DNA of 64,000 nt from Candidatus Peribacter sp. (GTDB lineage: Bacteria > Patescibacteriota > Gracilibacteria > Peribacterales > Peribacteraceae). The notes under the pieces were generated by a model that did not search any database, was not told the DNA's origin, and saw only the letters and a list, made by a program, of their open reading frames with translations. Shown here piece after piece: positions 43,979 to 52,835 of this stretch. The position numbers and the translations under genes were made by a program. Location of the stretch: assembly GCA_030647195.1 (NCBI GenBank), contig JAUSKD010000022.1, forward strand, positions 1-64,000, given 5' to 3'. Position 1 is the first letter of the stretch. Every line of letters starts with the position of its first letter.

Positions 43979-44524
43979 ATGGCGACCATCACCTCTCTCG
44001 GCGGCCTCACTCTGCAGTGCACGTTCGGCAAGACGGACTTCATCATCTTCCCGACGACGCAGGGCAAGGCGGGTCCCGAAGGCACGGTCACGCTGTTTTC
44101 GCATCCTGACGAAGCTCCCGCGGCGCGCACCATCAGCTGGCCGGGGGAGTATGACTTCAACGGCATCTATGTTCGCGGCCTTGGTCATGAAGAGGGGCGA
44201 CAGGTTTCGTACGTCGTCAATGCCGACGGTGTGAAGTGTCTCTTCCTTTCTACCCCGGTTCATGCGCTCAGCGATACGGAGTTGGAGTGGGTCGGCGATA
44301 TCGATGTGCTCATCCTGCCGATCGACGACGTGAAGGTCGTGCAGAACCTGCTCGATGTCGTGGATCCCCGCGTGTTCATCCCGCTGGCGGCCAAGGATGA
44401 CAAGGCATTCCAGGAGGTGCTGAAGATCTGCGGAGCCGTGGGCAAAGAGGCGGTGGATGAGTACAAGGTGAAGGGGCTCCCGGCCGAAGGCAGAGAGGTC
44501 GTTTTGCTAAAGGGGAAGAAGTAG
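43979..44524 (+). CDS. MBL-fold-like protein without metal motif
   Basis: A 181-residue protein. It has the WPGEYDFNGIYVRG segment and alternating strands seen in a group of small metallo-beta-lactamase-like proteins, but no HxHxDH. Its N-terminus (LGGLTLQCTFGKTDFIIF) replaces the usual GHS/H site. It may be a binding protein. The ATG at 43979 follows TACCAT (43962-43967) by 11 nt. Confidence in the coding nature is high, in the function low. Confidence 0.7.
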   Translation: MATITSLGGLTLQCTFGKTDFIIFPTTQGKAGPEGTVTLFSHPDEAPAARTISWPGEYDFNGIYVRGLGHEEGRQVSYVVNADGVKCLFLSTPVHALSDTELEWVGDIDVLILPIDDVKVVQNLLDVVDPRVFIPLAAKDDKAFQEVLKICGAVGKEAVDEYKVKGLPAEGREVVLLKGKK

Positions 44525-44594
44525 GGTTAGGGCGTAGGGAGAAGGAGTTCTCGTATTTTGCGTGCAGCACAGTACAATGGCGACAGGCCATGAA

Positions 44595-44669
44595 GCTCCT
44601 GTAGTTCAACGGATAGAACAACCGCGTCCTAAGCGGTGGATGCAGGTTCAATTCCTGCCGGGAGCACCA
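44595..44669 (+). tRNA. tRNA-Arg (anticodon CCT)
   Basis: Cloverleaf complete: acceptor GCTCCTG/CGGGAGC (one T-G pair), D arm GTTC/GAAC, anticodon stem ACCGC/GCGGT with loop GTCCTAA, T arm GCAGG/CCTGC with TTCAATT. The discriminator is A and CCA is encoded. It reads AGG codons. TACAAT at about 44574-44579 may be its -10. Confidence 0.96.
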
Positions 44670-44675
44670 CGATCA

Positions 44676-45515
44676 TTACTTCAGCACACTCCCCAATTCT
44701 CCTTTCATCTTCTCCGCCGCCTTCGCCGCGGCTTCCTTCCAGTCCTTCCCCTTCGAGGCAAAAATGATGCCGCGCGAGGAATTGACGATGGCTCCGTTGC
44801 CGTTCACGAATCCGACCTTCACATCCGCCGCCGTGCCGCCCTGCGCGCCGAATCCGGGAATCAGGATGGGAGTATTGGGCATGAGGCTGCGCAGGTACTT
44901 GAGCTCCTCGGGGTACGTGGCGCCCACCACCGCGCCCACACTGGAGTAGTGCGAAGAGGGGCCGAGTGCATCCGCGCCCCAGCTCGCCACCAACTGTGCC
45001 ATGTGTTCGTGCACCGTCTCGTCGCCCGTCGGCAGATCCTGCAGTTCGCCGGAGCTTAAGTTACTTGTCTTCACGAGGACAAAAATGCCTTTTTCATTGT
45101 TCTTGCACCGTTCGATGAAGGGCTTAATACCGTCCGAGCCTAGGTACGGTGAAACAGTGAGCGCGTCGATGGGGCTATCTTTCTGCAGGTAGGCCTCGGC
45201 GTACGCGTCGCAGGTCGAGCCGATGTCATTCCTCTTCCCATCCGCGATCACGAGCAGCCCCTGAAGCTTGGCGTAGGCGCACGTCTCCCAGAATGCGCGC
45301 ATCCCCTCCCATCCCAGCACTTCGTAGTAGGCCATCTGCGGCTTCACACAGGCGGCGATGTCTTTCACAGCATCAATGATGCCGGTCGAGAAATCGAGGA
45401 GACCTTTGGCGTCCCGGGATATTCCTTCCGGGAGCTTGTCCAAAGCAGGATCGAGACCGACGCAGACGGGGGATTTTTGTTGAATGGCGTTTGTGAGGGA
45501 GTCGGCGAAGTGCAT
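44676..45515 (-). CDS. pyrF: Orotidine 5'-phosphate decarboxylase (type 2)
   Basis: Converts OMP to UMP, the last step of UMP synthesis. The 279-residue length and the catalytic segment IADGKRNDIGST identify the long, type 2 subgroup. Other family segments are CVGLDPALDKLP and GFGAQGGTAADV. The ATG at 45515 is 7 nt downstream of TACCAT (45523-45528), indicating a leaderless mRNA. It converges on tRNA-Arg with only 6 bp between the 3' ends. It complements pyrB/pyrC at 2513-4755; pyrD and pyrE are not in the window. Confidence 0.94.
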   Translation of the reverse strand: MHFADSLTNAIQQKSPVCVGLDPALDKLPEGISRDAKGLLDFSTGIIDAVKDIAACVKPQMAYYEVLGWEGMRAFWETCAYAKLQGLLVIADGKRNDIGSTCDAYAEAYLQKDSPIDALTVSPYLGSDGIKPFIERCKNNEKGIFVLVKTSNLSSGELQDLPTGDETVHEHMAQLVASWGADALGPSSHYSSVGAVVGATYPEELKYLRSLMPNTPILIPGFGAQGGTAADVKVGFVNGNGAIVNSSRGIIFASKGKDWKEAAAKAAEKMKGELGSVLK

Positions 45516-45628
45516 GGCCAAAATGGTACAGAAGGATGCGTTTGTATTCCATCTGTTCAAAGGTGCGGGCCAAGTCGTTGACAGAGGGCATCAAGAGGCG
45601 CAAATTTCACCCCTTCCCCCTTTGCCTT

Positions 45629-46216
45629 ATGGAAACGCCATTCAATCAACCGGAGATCGGAAATCTGCTCACACTGCACACTCCGCGACTTGTGGAGTTG
45701 GGGAGAAAGGCTCTGCAGAAAGCGCATTTGGATCCTGACACAGATCCCGAATCCCGAAACGCGGTCGTGAGGAATGGAGAGTCTAGGAACCTGCAGGTAT
45801 TGAAAAAAATTTGGGAGCGGGAGGTCTATGAAGAGGGGCAGAAAGGAGAAGAAAATCGTCGGGTACAGGTGGAATATGTACGAGAAACCAATACGGCAGA
45901 TCACCAGGAAACCGATGTGCTTGCGCTTGAGCTTGCGGAATTCATTAAAGGTGAGCGGGAAGCCTGCGGAACGGTGTTCAAAAAACCCACGGGTCATCCC
46001 GATGCGGAGTTCGAAATGAAAAATATGTCGGTATTATCCGCGCATGGCAGGAGGATCCTTGGTTTTTGGGAAGAGCCTCTTCGTGATTCCGAGATTGTCG
46101 ATGCAATGGAGCAGGTGCTTTTGGAGATTATTGCGATTCTCGAGCAGGAAGTTGTCGGTCCCGAGTACCGTGCAAAAATTCTGGGCCCCATTCAGAGACT
46201 GCTGCGAGTGAGTTGA
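45629..46216 (+). CDS. Hypothetical soluble protein
   Basis: A 195-residue charged protein, largely helical by composition (ALQKAHLDPDTDPES, EVVGPEYRAKILGPIQRLL). No motif, signal peptide or membrane segment was recognised. ATG at 45629 is preferred over an upstream start that overlaps the pyrF promoter region. The gene is AT-richer than average and lies between pyrF (divergent) and RAYT (convergent), a location consistent with acquired DNA. Confidence 0.55.
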   Translation: METPFNQPEIGNLLTLHTPRLVELGRKALQKAHLDPDTDPESRNAVVRNGESRNLQVLKKIWEREVYEEGQKGEENRRVQVEYVRETNTADHQETDVLALELAEFIKGEREACGTVFKKPTGHPDAEFEMKNMSVLSAHGRRILGFWEEPLRDSEIVDAMEQVLLEIIAILEQEVVGPEYRAKILGPIQRLLRVS

Positions 46217-46238
46217 AAGGCTCGTCGATTGTTCTGTT

Positions 46239-46763
46239 TTAGTCCAGCCAGACCTCGGTGAGATCAATCAGGTCTGGAAATCGCAGAGAAGACCATAGCC
46301 ATCCTTCCGGATCAGCTGTGAGCCCATGGCGCCAGGCGTTGTATTGGACATAGGTGAGGGCATTGGATCGCTGCACTGCATCGCGGATGCGTTCATCATG
46401 GAATCCGTTTTGCCAGTGAATATCACCGGTTTTGAGTGTGAGAATTGTCTTTGTCTCGTCAGGCAGCCGGGGTTCATGAACCCCGGCTGCCAAAGAGAAA
46501 CATTGCCGTATGTGCCATGAGCTATTCCGTTTGAATGAATGCATAAATGCGCTTAATCCTTGTTTTCCTGGGCTCATGATGATGTGCATATGATCCGGCA
46601 GGATGCAGAATGCATGCACTCGTGCGTTTTGAATATTCCGTGTCATCAAAAGATTATCGATGAGTAGTTCAGGAATCCCTCTCAGTGTGCACCAGGCAAC
46701 TTTTTCTCGAGTATTCGTGGTGATGTGAAACGTGCCATATTGTCTGGAGTGTTGTGGTGGCAT
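46239..46763 (-). CDS. RAYT (REP-associated tyrosine transposase-like, Y1_Tnp)
   Basis: A 174-residue single-strand nuclease of the IS200/Y1 superfamily. It has the metal-binding HMH in ILPDHMHIIMSP (residues about 58-69) and SFKRNSSWHIRQ with DIHWQNGFHDERIR, then YVQYNAWRHGL, where the catalytic Tyr lies in the YVQYN segment. RAYTs mobilise REP palindromes rather than themselves. Its coding sequence contains a perfect 30-bp palindrome (46462-46491) encoding [14 protein letters not shown], identical in its core to the hppA terminator. The ATG overlaps the comM stop (TGATG). Confidence 0.85.
   Translation of the reverse strand: MPPQHSRQYGTFHITTNTREKVAWCTLRGIPELLIDNLLMTRNIQNARVHAFCILPDHMHIIMSPGKQGLSAFMHSFKRNSSWHIRQCFSLAAGVHEPRLPDETKTILTLKTGDIHWQNGFHDERIRDAVQRSNALTYVQYNAWRHGLTADPEGWLWSSLRFPDLIDLTEVWLD
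46462..46491. repeat. 30-bp perfect palindrome inside the RAYT gene
   Basis: GGCAGCCGGGG arms meet at TTCATGAA. The inner 28 bp are identical to 19727-19754. It is in frame and adds about ten residues in a region where RAYT families vary, suggesting an inserted REP-like unit. Confidence 0.85.
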
Positions 46764-48262
46764 CACTCATCAATATTTTGTCGATACTGCAAAGCCTCCG
46801 CCACGTGCTCAATCCCGATGTGTTCCGCATCCGCCAGATCGGCAATCGTCCGTGCGACTTTGATGGCGCGGTGGTACCCGCGGGCGGACAGACCCATCCG
46901 ATCCACCGCCTGCGAAAGGAGGCTCTGGGCATCCGCTTTGAGCGGGCAGAGGGCGTCGATCTCTTTCACTCCCATCTCTTTGTTGGTGCGGATCGTGTGT
47001 AGGGCGAATCGCGACGCCTGACGCTTGCGCGCCTTGAGCACCCGCGCGAGGACGGCGGCCGTCGTATCACCGTTCGTCTTGGCCGGGCGCTGCAGGTCCG
47101 CGATGGGCACGGGCTGCACGTTCACGGTCAGATCGATGCGGTCCAAGAGCGGGGCCGAGATGCGGCGGTGCACGTGTTCTTTGCTGCCCGCGGTGAAGCG
47201 TGGCGGGTTCATGGCGGCGATCATGGTGAAGTCTGCAGGGAAGGTGACGGAACCCTGTGCCCGCGTGATGGTGATGCGACGGTCCTCCAGTGGTTGGCGG
47301 AGCACTTCCAATACCTGTGCCGGGAACTCTGCGAGCTCATCCAAAAAGAGCACGCCGCGATGTGCGAGGCTAATTTCACCGGGACCGGGGGTCTGCCCGC
47401 CCCCGACGATGCTCACTCCGCTTGCGGTGTGATGCACCACGCGGAAGGGACGACTGGTAATCAGAGGGACTTCGGGAGGGAGCAGGTTGGCCACCGAGTA
47501 GATGCGGGTGACTTCGATGGATTCCTCCTGAGACAGGGGCGGGAGGATCCCGCGGAATGCCCGCGCGAGCAGTGTCTTGCCGGCGCCCGGTGCACCGCTC
47601 ATCAGCACGTTATGCCCGCCGGCCGCTGCGATCTCGAGCGCGCGTTTGGCATGTTCCTGCCCGCGGATGTCGGCGAAATCGACCATCTCTGGATCACCTG
47701 ATCCGGCACTCGAGGCCGGTACGGAAACAGGAGCCGCAGATGCCTCGCCTTTGAGAATCGCAATGACTTCACTGATGTGTTCCGCGGCGATGACTTCGAC
47801 GCCCGGAATCAGCGCGGCCTCAGATCCGTTGACGGCGGGAACGACGAGTCGTGTGATCCCCATCTTCCGGCAGGCGATGGCGGCGGGCAGGATGCCGGTG
47901 ATGTGGCGAAGGCTCCCGTCGAGTGCGAGCTCGCCCAAAAATGCCGTCGATTCCAGGACATTTTCGGGTAGCTCAATGGACCCGTTGACGATCAAAACCC
48001 CGAGGGCGATCGCCAGGTCGTAACGCGGACCGGCTTTGCGCAGATTCGCGGGTGCCAGATTCACAGTGATCGTGAGACCGGTCGCGAAGTGGTACCCCTG
48101 CGCACGCAAAGCGTGCCTCACACGTTGTTTACTTTCCTGCACAGACATATCCCCGAGTCCCACGATGAAGATCTTGCCCTCGCCCGGCGCGGAGCCCACC
48201 TCTACGGTGATGCGCTCACTCTCGAGTCCGATGGTGGCAAAGGAGGTCAGTTTCGTGAGCAT
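46763..48262 (-). CDS. comM: ComM/YifB family Mg-chelatase-like AAA+ ATPase
   Basis: A branch-migration helicase that in transformable bacteria extends recombination of incoming DNA. The 499-residue protein has an N-terminal ChlI-like domain (about 1-170), Walker A GAPGAGKT, Walker B LFLDELAEF, and the C-terminal Mg_chelatase domain (LSARGYHRAIKVARTIADL, quoted as residues about 450-468). Together with type IV pili and RecR it is compatible with DNA uptake, but no comEA/comEC is visible here. Its stop codon overlaps the RAYT start. Confidence 0.93.
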   Translation of the reverse strand: MLTKLTSFATIGLESERITVEVGSAPGEGKIFIVGLGDMSVQESKQRVRHALRAQGYHFATGLTITVNLAPANLRKAGPRYDLAIALGVLIVNGSIELPENVLESTAFLGELALDGSLRHITGILPAAIACRKMGITRLVVPAVNGSEAALIPGVEVIAAEHISEVIAILKGEASAAPVSVPASSAGSGDPEMVDFADIRGQEHAKRALEIAAAGGHNVLMSGAPGAGKTLLARAFRGILPPLSQEESIEVTRIYSVANLLPPEVPLITSRPFRVVHHTASGVSIVGGGQTPGPGEISLAHRGVLFLDELAEFPAQVLEVLRQPLEDRRITITRAQGSVTFPADFTMIAAMNPPRFTAGSKEHVHRRISAPLLDRIDLTVNVQPVPIADLQRPAKTNGDTTAAVLARVLKARKRQASRFALHTIRTNKEMGVKEIDALCPLKADAQSLLSQAVDRMGLSARGYHRAIKVARTIADLADAEHIGIEHVAEALQYRQNIDE

Positions 48263-48374
48263 GAGGAGAGGAAAACCTCTGTAGGTGTACTATAGTCCAC
48301 CCATCATGTCGAGTGGAAAAGCTGGACGAACGTACACCTTATCATTACGGTGCTATCCACTCCTCCGTGGAGCC

Positions 48375-48734
48375 ATGACGACGAACGCCGACACCGGGCT
48401 CAAGGGTGAAGAAATTGCGACACGTTACTTTGTGTCGATCGGGTATGACATCCGCGGACGCAACGTGCGCATCGGTCGGGACGAGATCGATATCATCGCG
48501 CACGATCCGGTCGATGACGTGATCGTCTTTGCCGAGGTGAAGACCCGCACGAAACTCCTCGAGGATTTTCCGCCGGAGCTGAGTCTCGATTGGCGCAAGA
48601 AACAGTGTCTCATCCATGCCGCCCGCGCGTGGGTGAATCGCTATCGTTATGATCGCGGATACCGGATGGATCTGGTGAGCGTTGCGGGAGGGAGAGTCAC
48701 CGGGCACCTGAAGGAACTGGAGTGGGAATCATAG
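48375..48734 (+). CDS. UPF0102/YraN-like nuclease
   Basis: A 119-residue protein of the PD-(D/E)XK-like UPF0102 family: GLKGEEIATRYFVSIGY, then DEIDIIAHD and VFAEVKTR supply the acidic and Lys residues of the predicted nuclease site. The ATG at 48375 gives family length. An earlier in-frame ATG (48306) is also possible, since TACTAT lies near 48289-48294. Function in recombination or Holliday-junction processing is suggested by family studies but is not established here. Confidence 0.85.
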   Translation: MTTNADTGLKGEEIATRYFVSIGYDIRGRNVRIGRDEIDIIAHDPVDDVIVFAEVKTRTKLLEDFPPELSLDWRKKQCLIHAARAWVNRYRYDRGYRMDLVSVAGGRVTGHLKELEWES

Positions 48735-48912
48735 AAGTTGCCCGGCTTCGTCTGCAGACTATCCGTCGCGGCTCGGCCGCGCCGAGACGGGCGCCGTGGC
48801 ATCCGGCACAGTGATAGCATTGAACGAAATCCCGGCGTAGCTCCCGAGGGGGCGAAACCGGATGGATTGGAAGTGCGTGTAGAATGAAGGTTGCTTTCTT
48901 TCCGTCCTCGCT

Positions 48913-49155
48913 ATGATCAATATTAAAGCCTTCGCTCTCACATGTGGCATCTTCTGGGCGGCGAGTCTCATCCTCATTGCGGCGCTCACCATGAAGGCGG
49001 GGCTGGGTTTGAGCTTCGTCAACATGGTGTCGGAGGTCTATCTGGGATACGGGCCCACGCCCGTCGGAGCAGTGATCGGGGCGGTGTGGGGATTCCTCGA
49101 TGGTCTGGTCTGCGGTGCGATCTTCGCCTGGCTCTACAACAAAATCGCCGGGTAA
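48913..49155 (+). CDS. Small two-helix membrane protein (holin-like annotation in relatives)
   Basis: An 80-residue protein with helix 1 at residues about 5-27, a short outside loop GLSFVNMVSEVYLGYGPTP and helix 2 with GAVWGFLDGLVCGAIFAWLYN. Such proteins are common in Patescibacteria and are often labelled bacteriophage holin; there is no phage context here, so a cellular membrane role is as likely. TGTAGAAT (extended -10) precedes the ATG by about 24 nt. Confidence 0.7.
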   Translation: MINIKAFALTCGIFWAASLILIAALTMKAGLGLSFVNMVSEVYLGYGPTPVGAVIGAVWGFLDGLVCGAIFAWLYNKIAG

Positions 49156-49297
49156 GCGTTTTGTCATGAAAACTAGACATGCGCAACGAGGGGAAATACT
49201 GGCCGGAACCAACGTGTCTGTTCCGCGATGCACTCATGAAAAGCCCTACATGAAGCCAAAAACTAAGATCACTTGAAGACAACATCTCTTAAAGATA

Positions 49298-49801
49298 ATG
49301 TCAAGCATGCTTAGCATGGAGCATTCAGAAGAATCCCATGGGCAGAGAGAAAAAGTGCCGGATTCATCCTTCTACACATTGATTCTTGGCGATATCAGAC
49401 AGGCCATCCGTGATGGACGCGAAGACGAATATGAGCACCTGCGCAGATGTATTGTGGATGCGAGCAAACAATGGGATCTGATCGATCGTGAAGCCAATGT
49501 GCTTCTTCGTACTCTCGATATTCTCAAAGTGAAGGACGAAGAGGTGCGTCTGAAGCTCATGCTCGAACTCACACCCGACCTTCTTTCGCCTTACGAGCGC
49601 AGGCAGGCGGAACTCGGCCACCAATTTCGTCTGGCGAACGGGAGGGAGCGCATCTGCTTCTTTCTCCAGGCCAATGCACATTCGCTGTGTGCCGAATGCA
49701 TGAAATCCACGCAAGACGGCTGTACGGAGCAATGTCCCGCACGACGCACAGAAACCCCTGTTTCCGCACAGGTTATGCAGCAGGAACCAGTGCTTGCATA
49801 G
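49298..49801 (+). CDS. Hypothetical protein with Cys cluster
   Basis: A 167-residue soluble protein. The middle is helical (RQAIRDGREDEYEHLRRCI) and the C-terminal part has four Cys in CAECMKSTQDGCTEQC, which could bind zinc. Three in-frame ATGs (49298, 49307, 49316) compete, and none has a clear ribosome site. The family is unknown. Confidence 0.55.
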   Translation: MSSMLSMEHSEESHGQREKVPDSSFYTLILGDIRQAIRDGREDEYEHLRRCIVDASKQWDLIDREANVLLRTLDILKVKDEEVRLKLMLELTPDLLSPYERRQAELGHQFRLANGRERICFFLQANAHSLCAECMKSTQDGCTEQCPARRTETPVSAQVMQQEPVLA

Positions 49802-49992
49802 GCGCAAAAAACCACTTATAGTATCCCCGACATCACCGCCCTATCCAGAGAGATGCCGAGGGAACTGGCCCGCTACAAGGCATCCCCCAACCATCCGCCC
49901 GAGGCGGAAACGGTGGGAACTCCAGCCCCTGCAAGGGGGAAGATAGCTTCTCGAAAAGCCACGCTTCCTCAACACGGGGAGGCGGGATTCTC

Positions 49993-50026
49993 CTTACCCC
50001 TTCATACTTCTCCCTTACCCCTTCAT
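49993..50026 (+). repeat. Tandem 13-mer in the metK leader
   Basis: CTTACCCCTTCAT occurs at 49993-50005 and again at 50014-50026, immediately before the metK ATG. A reverse-complement relative is found at about 56024-56045 before the glycosyltransferase start. The 190 bp upstream (49830-49990) have no recognisable gene. Confidence 0.7.
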
Positions 50027-50028
50027 TC

Positions 50029-51240
<1,212 letters not shown>

Positions 51241-51262
51241 TTCTTCTTTTCCCCCTCTCATC

Positions 51263-51484
51263 ATGATGCATCTTTCCGCTGATGACCTCAGCGCCGCGGA
51301 AGTAGTACAGGCCTTCGTGCTGGTGCAGCAGGATAGGGCTCCGGAAGACATCATTCATGCCCTGCGTGGCAAAGAGGCGCAGCTGCTCGACCCCGACCAG
51401 TTTCCACGCGAGGTGCAACGGCGGCAGCAGGAATTGGATGCGCAGTCGAAGCCACGCAGGAACGAAGCTGACGATGAGGAGTGA
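51263..51484 (+). CDS. Small hypothetical protein after metK
   Basis: A 73-residue acidic, soluble protein (LSADDLSAAEVVQAFVLVQQ, then a basic/acidic tail). It overlaps the start region of the hydrolase gene by 4 bp in sequence terms (GTGATG), though the hydrolase start is placed later at 51502. No motif was recognised. Confidence 0.5.
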   Translation: MMHLSADDLSAAEVVQAFVLVQQDRAPEDIIHALRGKEAQLLDPDQFPREVQRRQQELDAQSKPRRNEADDEE

Positions 51485-51501
51485 TGCGCTATCATCGCGG
51501 C

Positions 51502-52053
51502 ATGGCTGAGCTGCCCAAGATCATCTTTCTCCACGGTAACAGCGGGGAGGGCGTCGGGCATTACTGGTTTCCGTACGCCAAGCGCGCCTTTGAACAGATG
51601 GGTTTGACGGTGGTCGCGAAGGACTTTCCCGATGCGCATCTGGCGCGTAAAAGTATCTGGCTCCCTTTTCTCGAGCATGAGTGCGGAGCGGATGAACATT
51701 CCATTCTGATCGGGCACAGTTCCGGCGCCATTGCGGCCATGCGGTGGGCGGAGAAACATCGGATATTCGGGTCCGTGCTGGTGGGCGCGTACTACACGGA
51801 TACTGGATCGGAGAACGAGCGCCTGAGTGGGTATTTCGATGATCCGTGGGACTGGGAGTCGATCAAAAAGAATCAGAAGTGGATCATCCAATTCGCTTCC
51901 GTGGACGATCCGTTCTTCCCGATCGAAGAGCCGCGCCTGGTCAGCCGGGAGCTCCACACCGAATACCATGAATTTACGAATAGAGGGCACTTCTTTGAGA
52001 AAGAGTTTCCGGAGCTGGTAGAGGCAGTGAAAAAGAAAGTATCAATCGCCTAG
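51502..52053 (+). CDS. RBBP9/YdeN-like alpha/beta hydrolase
   Basis: A 183-residue serine hydrolase. It starts ELPKIIFLHGNSG, has the nucleophile elbow IGHSSGAIA (Ser near residue 75), the Asp in SVDDPFFP and the His in NRGHFF, completing a catalytic triad. The start is ATG 51502, 6 nt after TATCAT (51490-51495), again leaderless. Its 3' end overlaps the convergent YgjP-like gene by 12 bp. The substrate is unknown. Confidence 0.85.
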   Translation: MAELPKIIFLHGNSGEGVGHYWFPYAKRAFEQMGLTVVAKDFPDAHLARKSIWLPFLEHECGADEHSILIGHSSGAIAAMRWAEKHRIFGSVLVGAYYTDTGSENERLSGYFDDPWDWESIKKNQKWIIQFASVDDPFFPIEEPRLVSRELHTEYHEFTNRGHFFEKEFPELVEAVKKKVSIA

Positions 52054-52728
52054 CCGGTATGTTCTCAGCGCTTTCCTGCTTTCTTTATAGTTGGGCAACC
52101 AAGCCGCAACAGAGTCCCAGAATGCGCGCGAATGATTGGGATGCAGGATGTGCGCGAGCTCATGGACCACAACGTACGTGCGAAGTTCCTCTGGGACGAA
52201 GAGCAGCGCCGTATTCAGCGTGATCCGTCCTCCCGGCGTACAGCTGCCGAAACGGCTCTGCATGTGGCGCAGACGAACCGTTGTGATGCGCGCGCGGAAC
52301 GTGCGGTCATTGATCTCATGCACCAGTGCTTCCATGCGCGGTTGTTCGGAAACACTCAAGAGACGCCACAGGAACTTCCGGAAATCTGCATCCGTACTCT
52401 TGGGCCCGCGCCGGACTGACCACCCTTGTTCCATGTGTTTTGCCGATGTTCTCTTTCCGGCTTCTATGGTGAATGTGCGGGTGGTCCCGTCCCCGAGCGT
52501 GATCGGGCACGTCCCGCAGGCCCGGAGGAGCGGACGGAACGGGTCGATGGTCCGAGACACGCGGTGATCGGCGAAGCGGCGTGCCATGCGCTTTAACAGA
52601 GACGCGATGTGCCGTTCCTCCTCCCGCGTACTCAGGCGTCCCGCGAGGCGGATCAGTACGCCGTCACCCTCGAATGTGGCGCTGGAGGTCCGGTTGCGCG
52701 TTCGCTCGATGCGGTAGGGGATGTTCAA
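52042..52728 (-). CDS. YgjP-like (M48-related) metallopeptidase
   Basis: A 228-residue protein with the zinc motif HELAHILHPNH near residue 191, preceded by SRFGSCTPGGRITLN, the signature of the YgjP/DUF45 family. The N-terminal half is beta-rich. The start is TTG at 52728, since no ATG or GTG gives family length. The region upstream consists of short tandem repeats without a clear promoter. Confidence 0.82.
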   Translation of the reverse strand: MNIPYRIERTRNRTSSATFEGDGVLIRLAGRLSTREEERHIASLLKRMARRFADHRVSRTIDPFRPLLRACGTCPITLGDGTTRTFTIEAGKRTSAKHMEQGWSVRRGPKSTDADFRKFLWRLLSVSEQPRMEALVHEINDRTFRARITTVRLRHMQSRFGSCTPGGRITLNTALLFVPEELRTYVVVHELAHILHPNHSRAFWDSVAAWLPNYKESRKALRTYRLGD

Positions 52729-52835
52729 GGTAAGGGAGGTAAGGAGGGTAAGGAAGGTTAGGAAAGACAGAGAGGAAAAACAAACACAAACACAAACAGC
52801 AATCGTCCGAATCCCTACTCCCTACTCCCTAATCC
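52727..52835. repeat. Short tandem repeats upstream of the metallopeptidase gene
   Basis: Variants of GGTAAGG recur from about 52727 to 52760, then ACAAACAC units (52780-52800), then CCCTACT units (52815-52835). Part overlaps the end of the amidase gene. They are simple repeats without coding evidence. Confidence 0.6.

Noticed and set aside
48913-49155. Prophage holin
   Set aside because: No lysin, capsid, tail or integrase genes are nearby; the family is common in CPR genomes outside phage regions.
49166-49276. A 36-codon frame between the holin-like gene and the Cys-cluster gene
   Set aside because: No ribosome site or near -10 box, and the composition is unremarkable.
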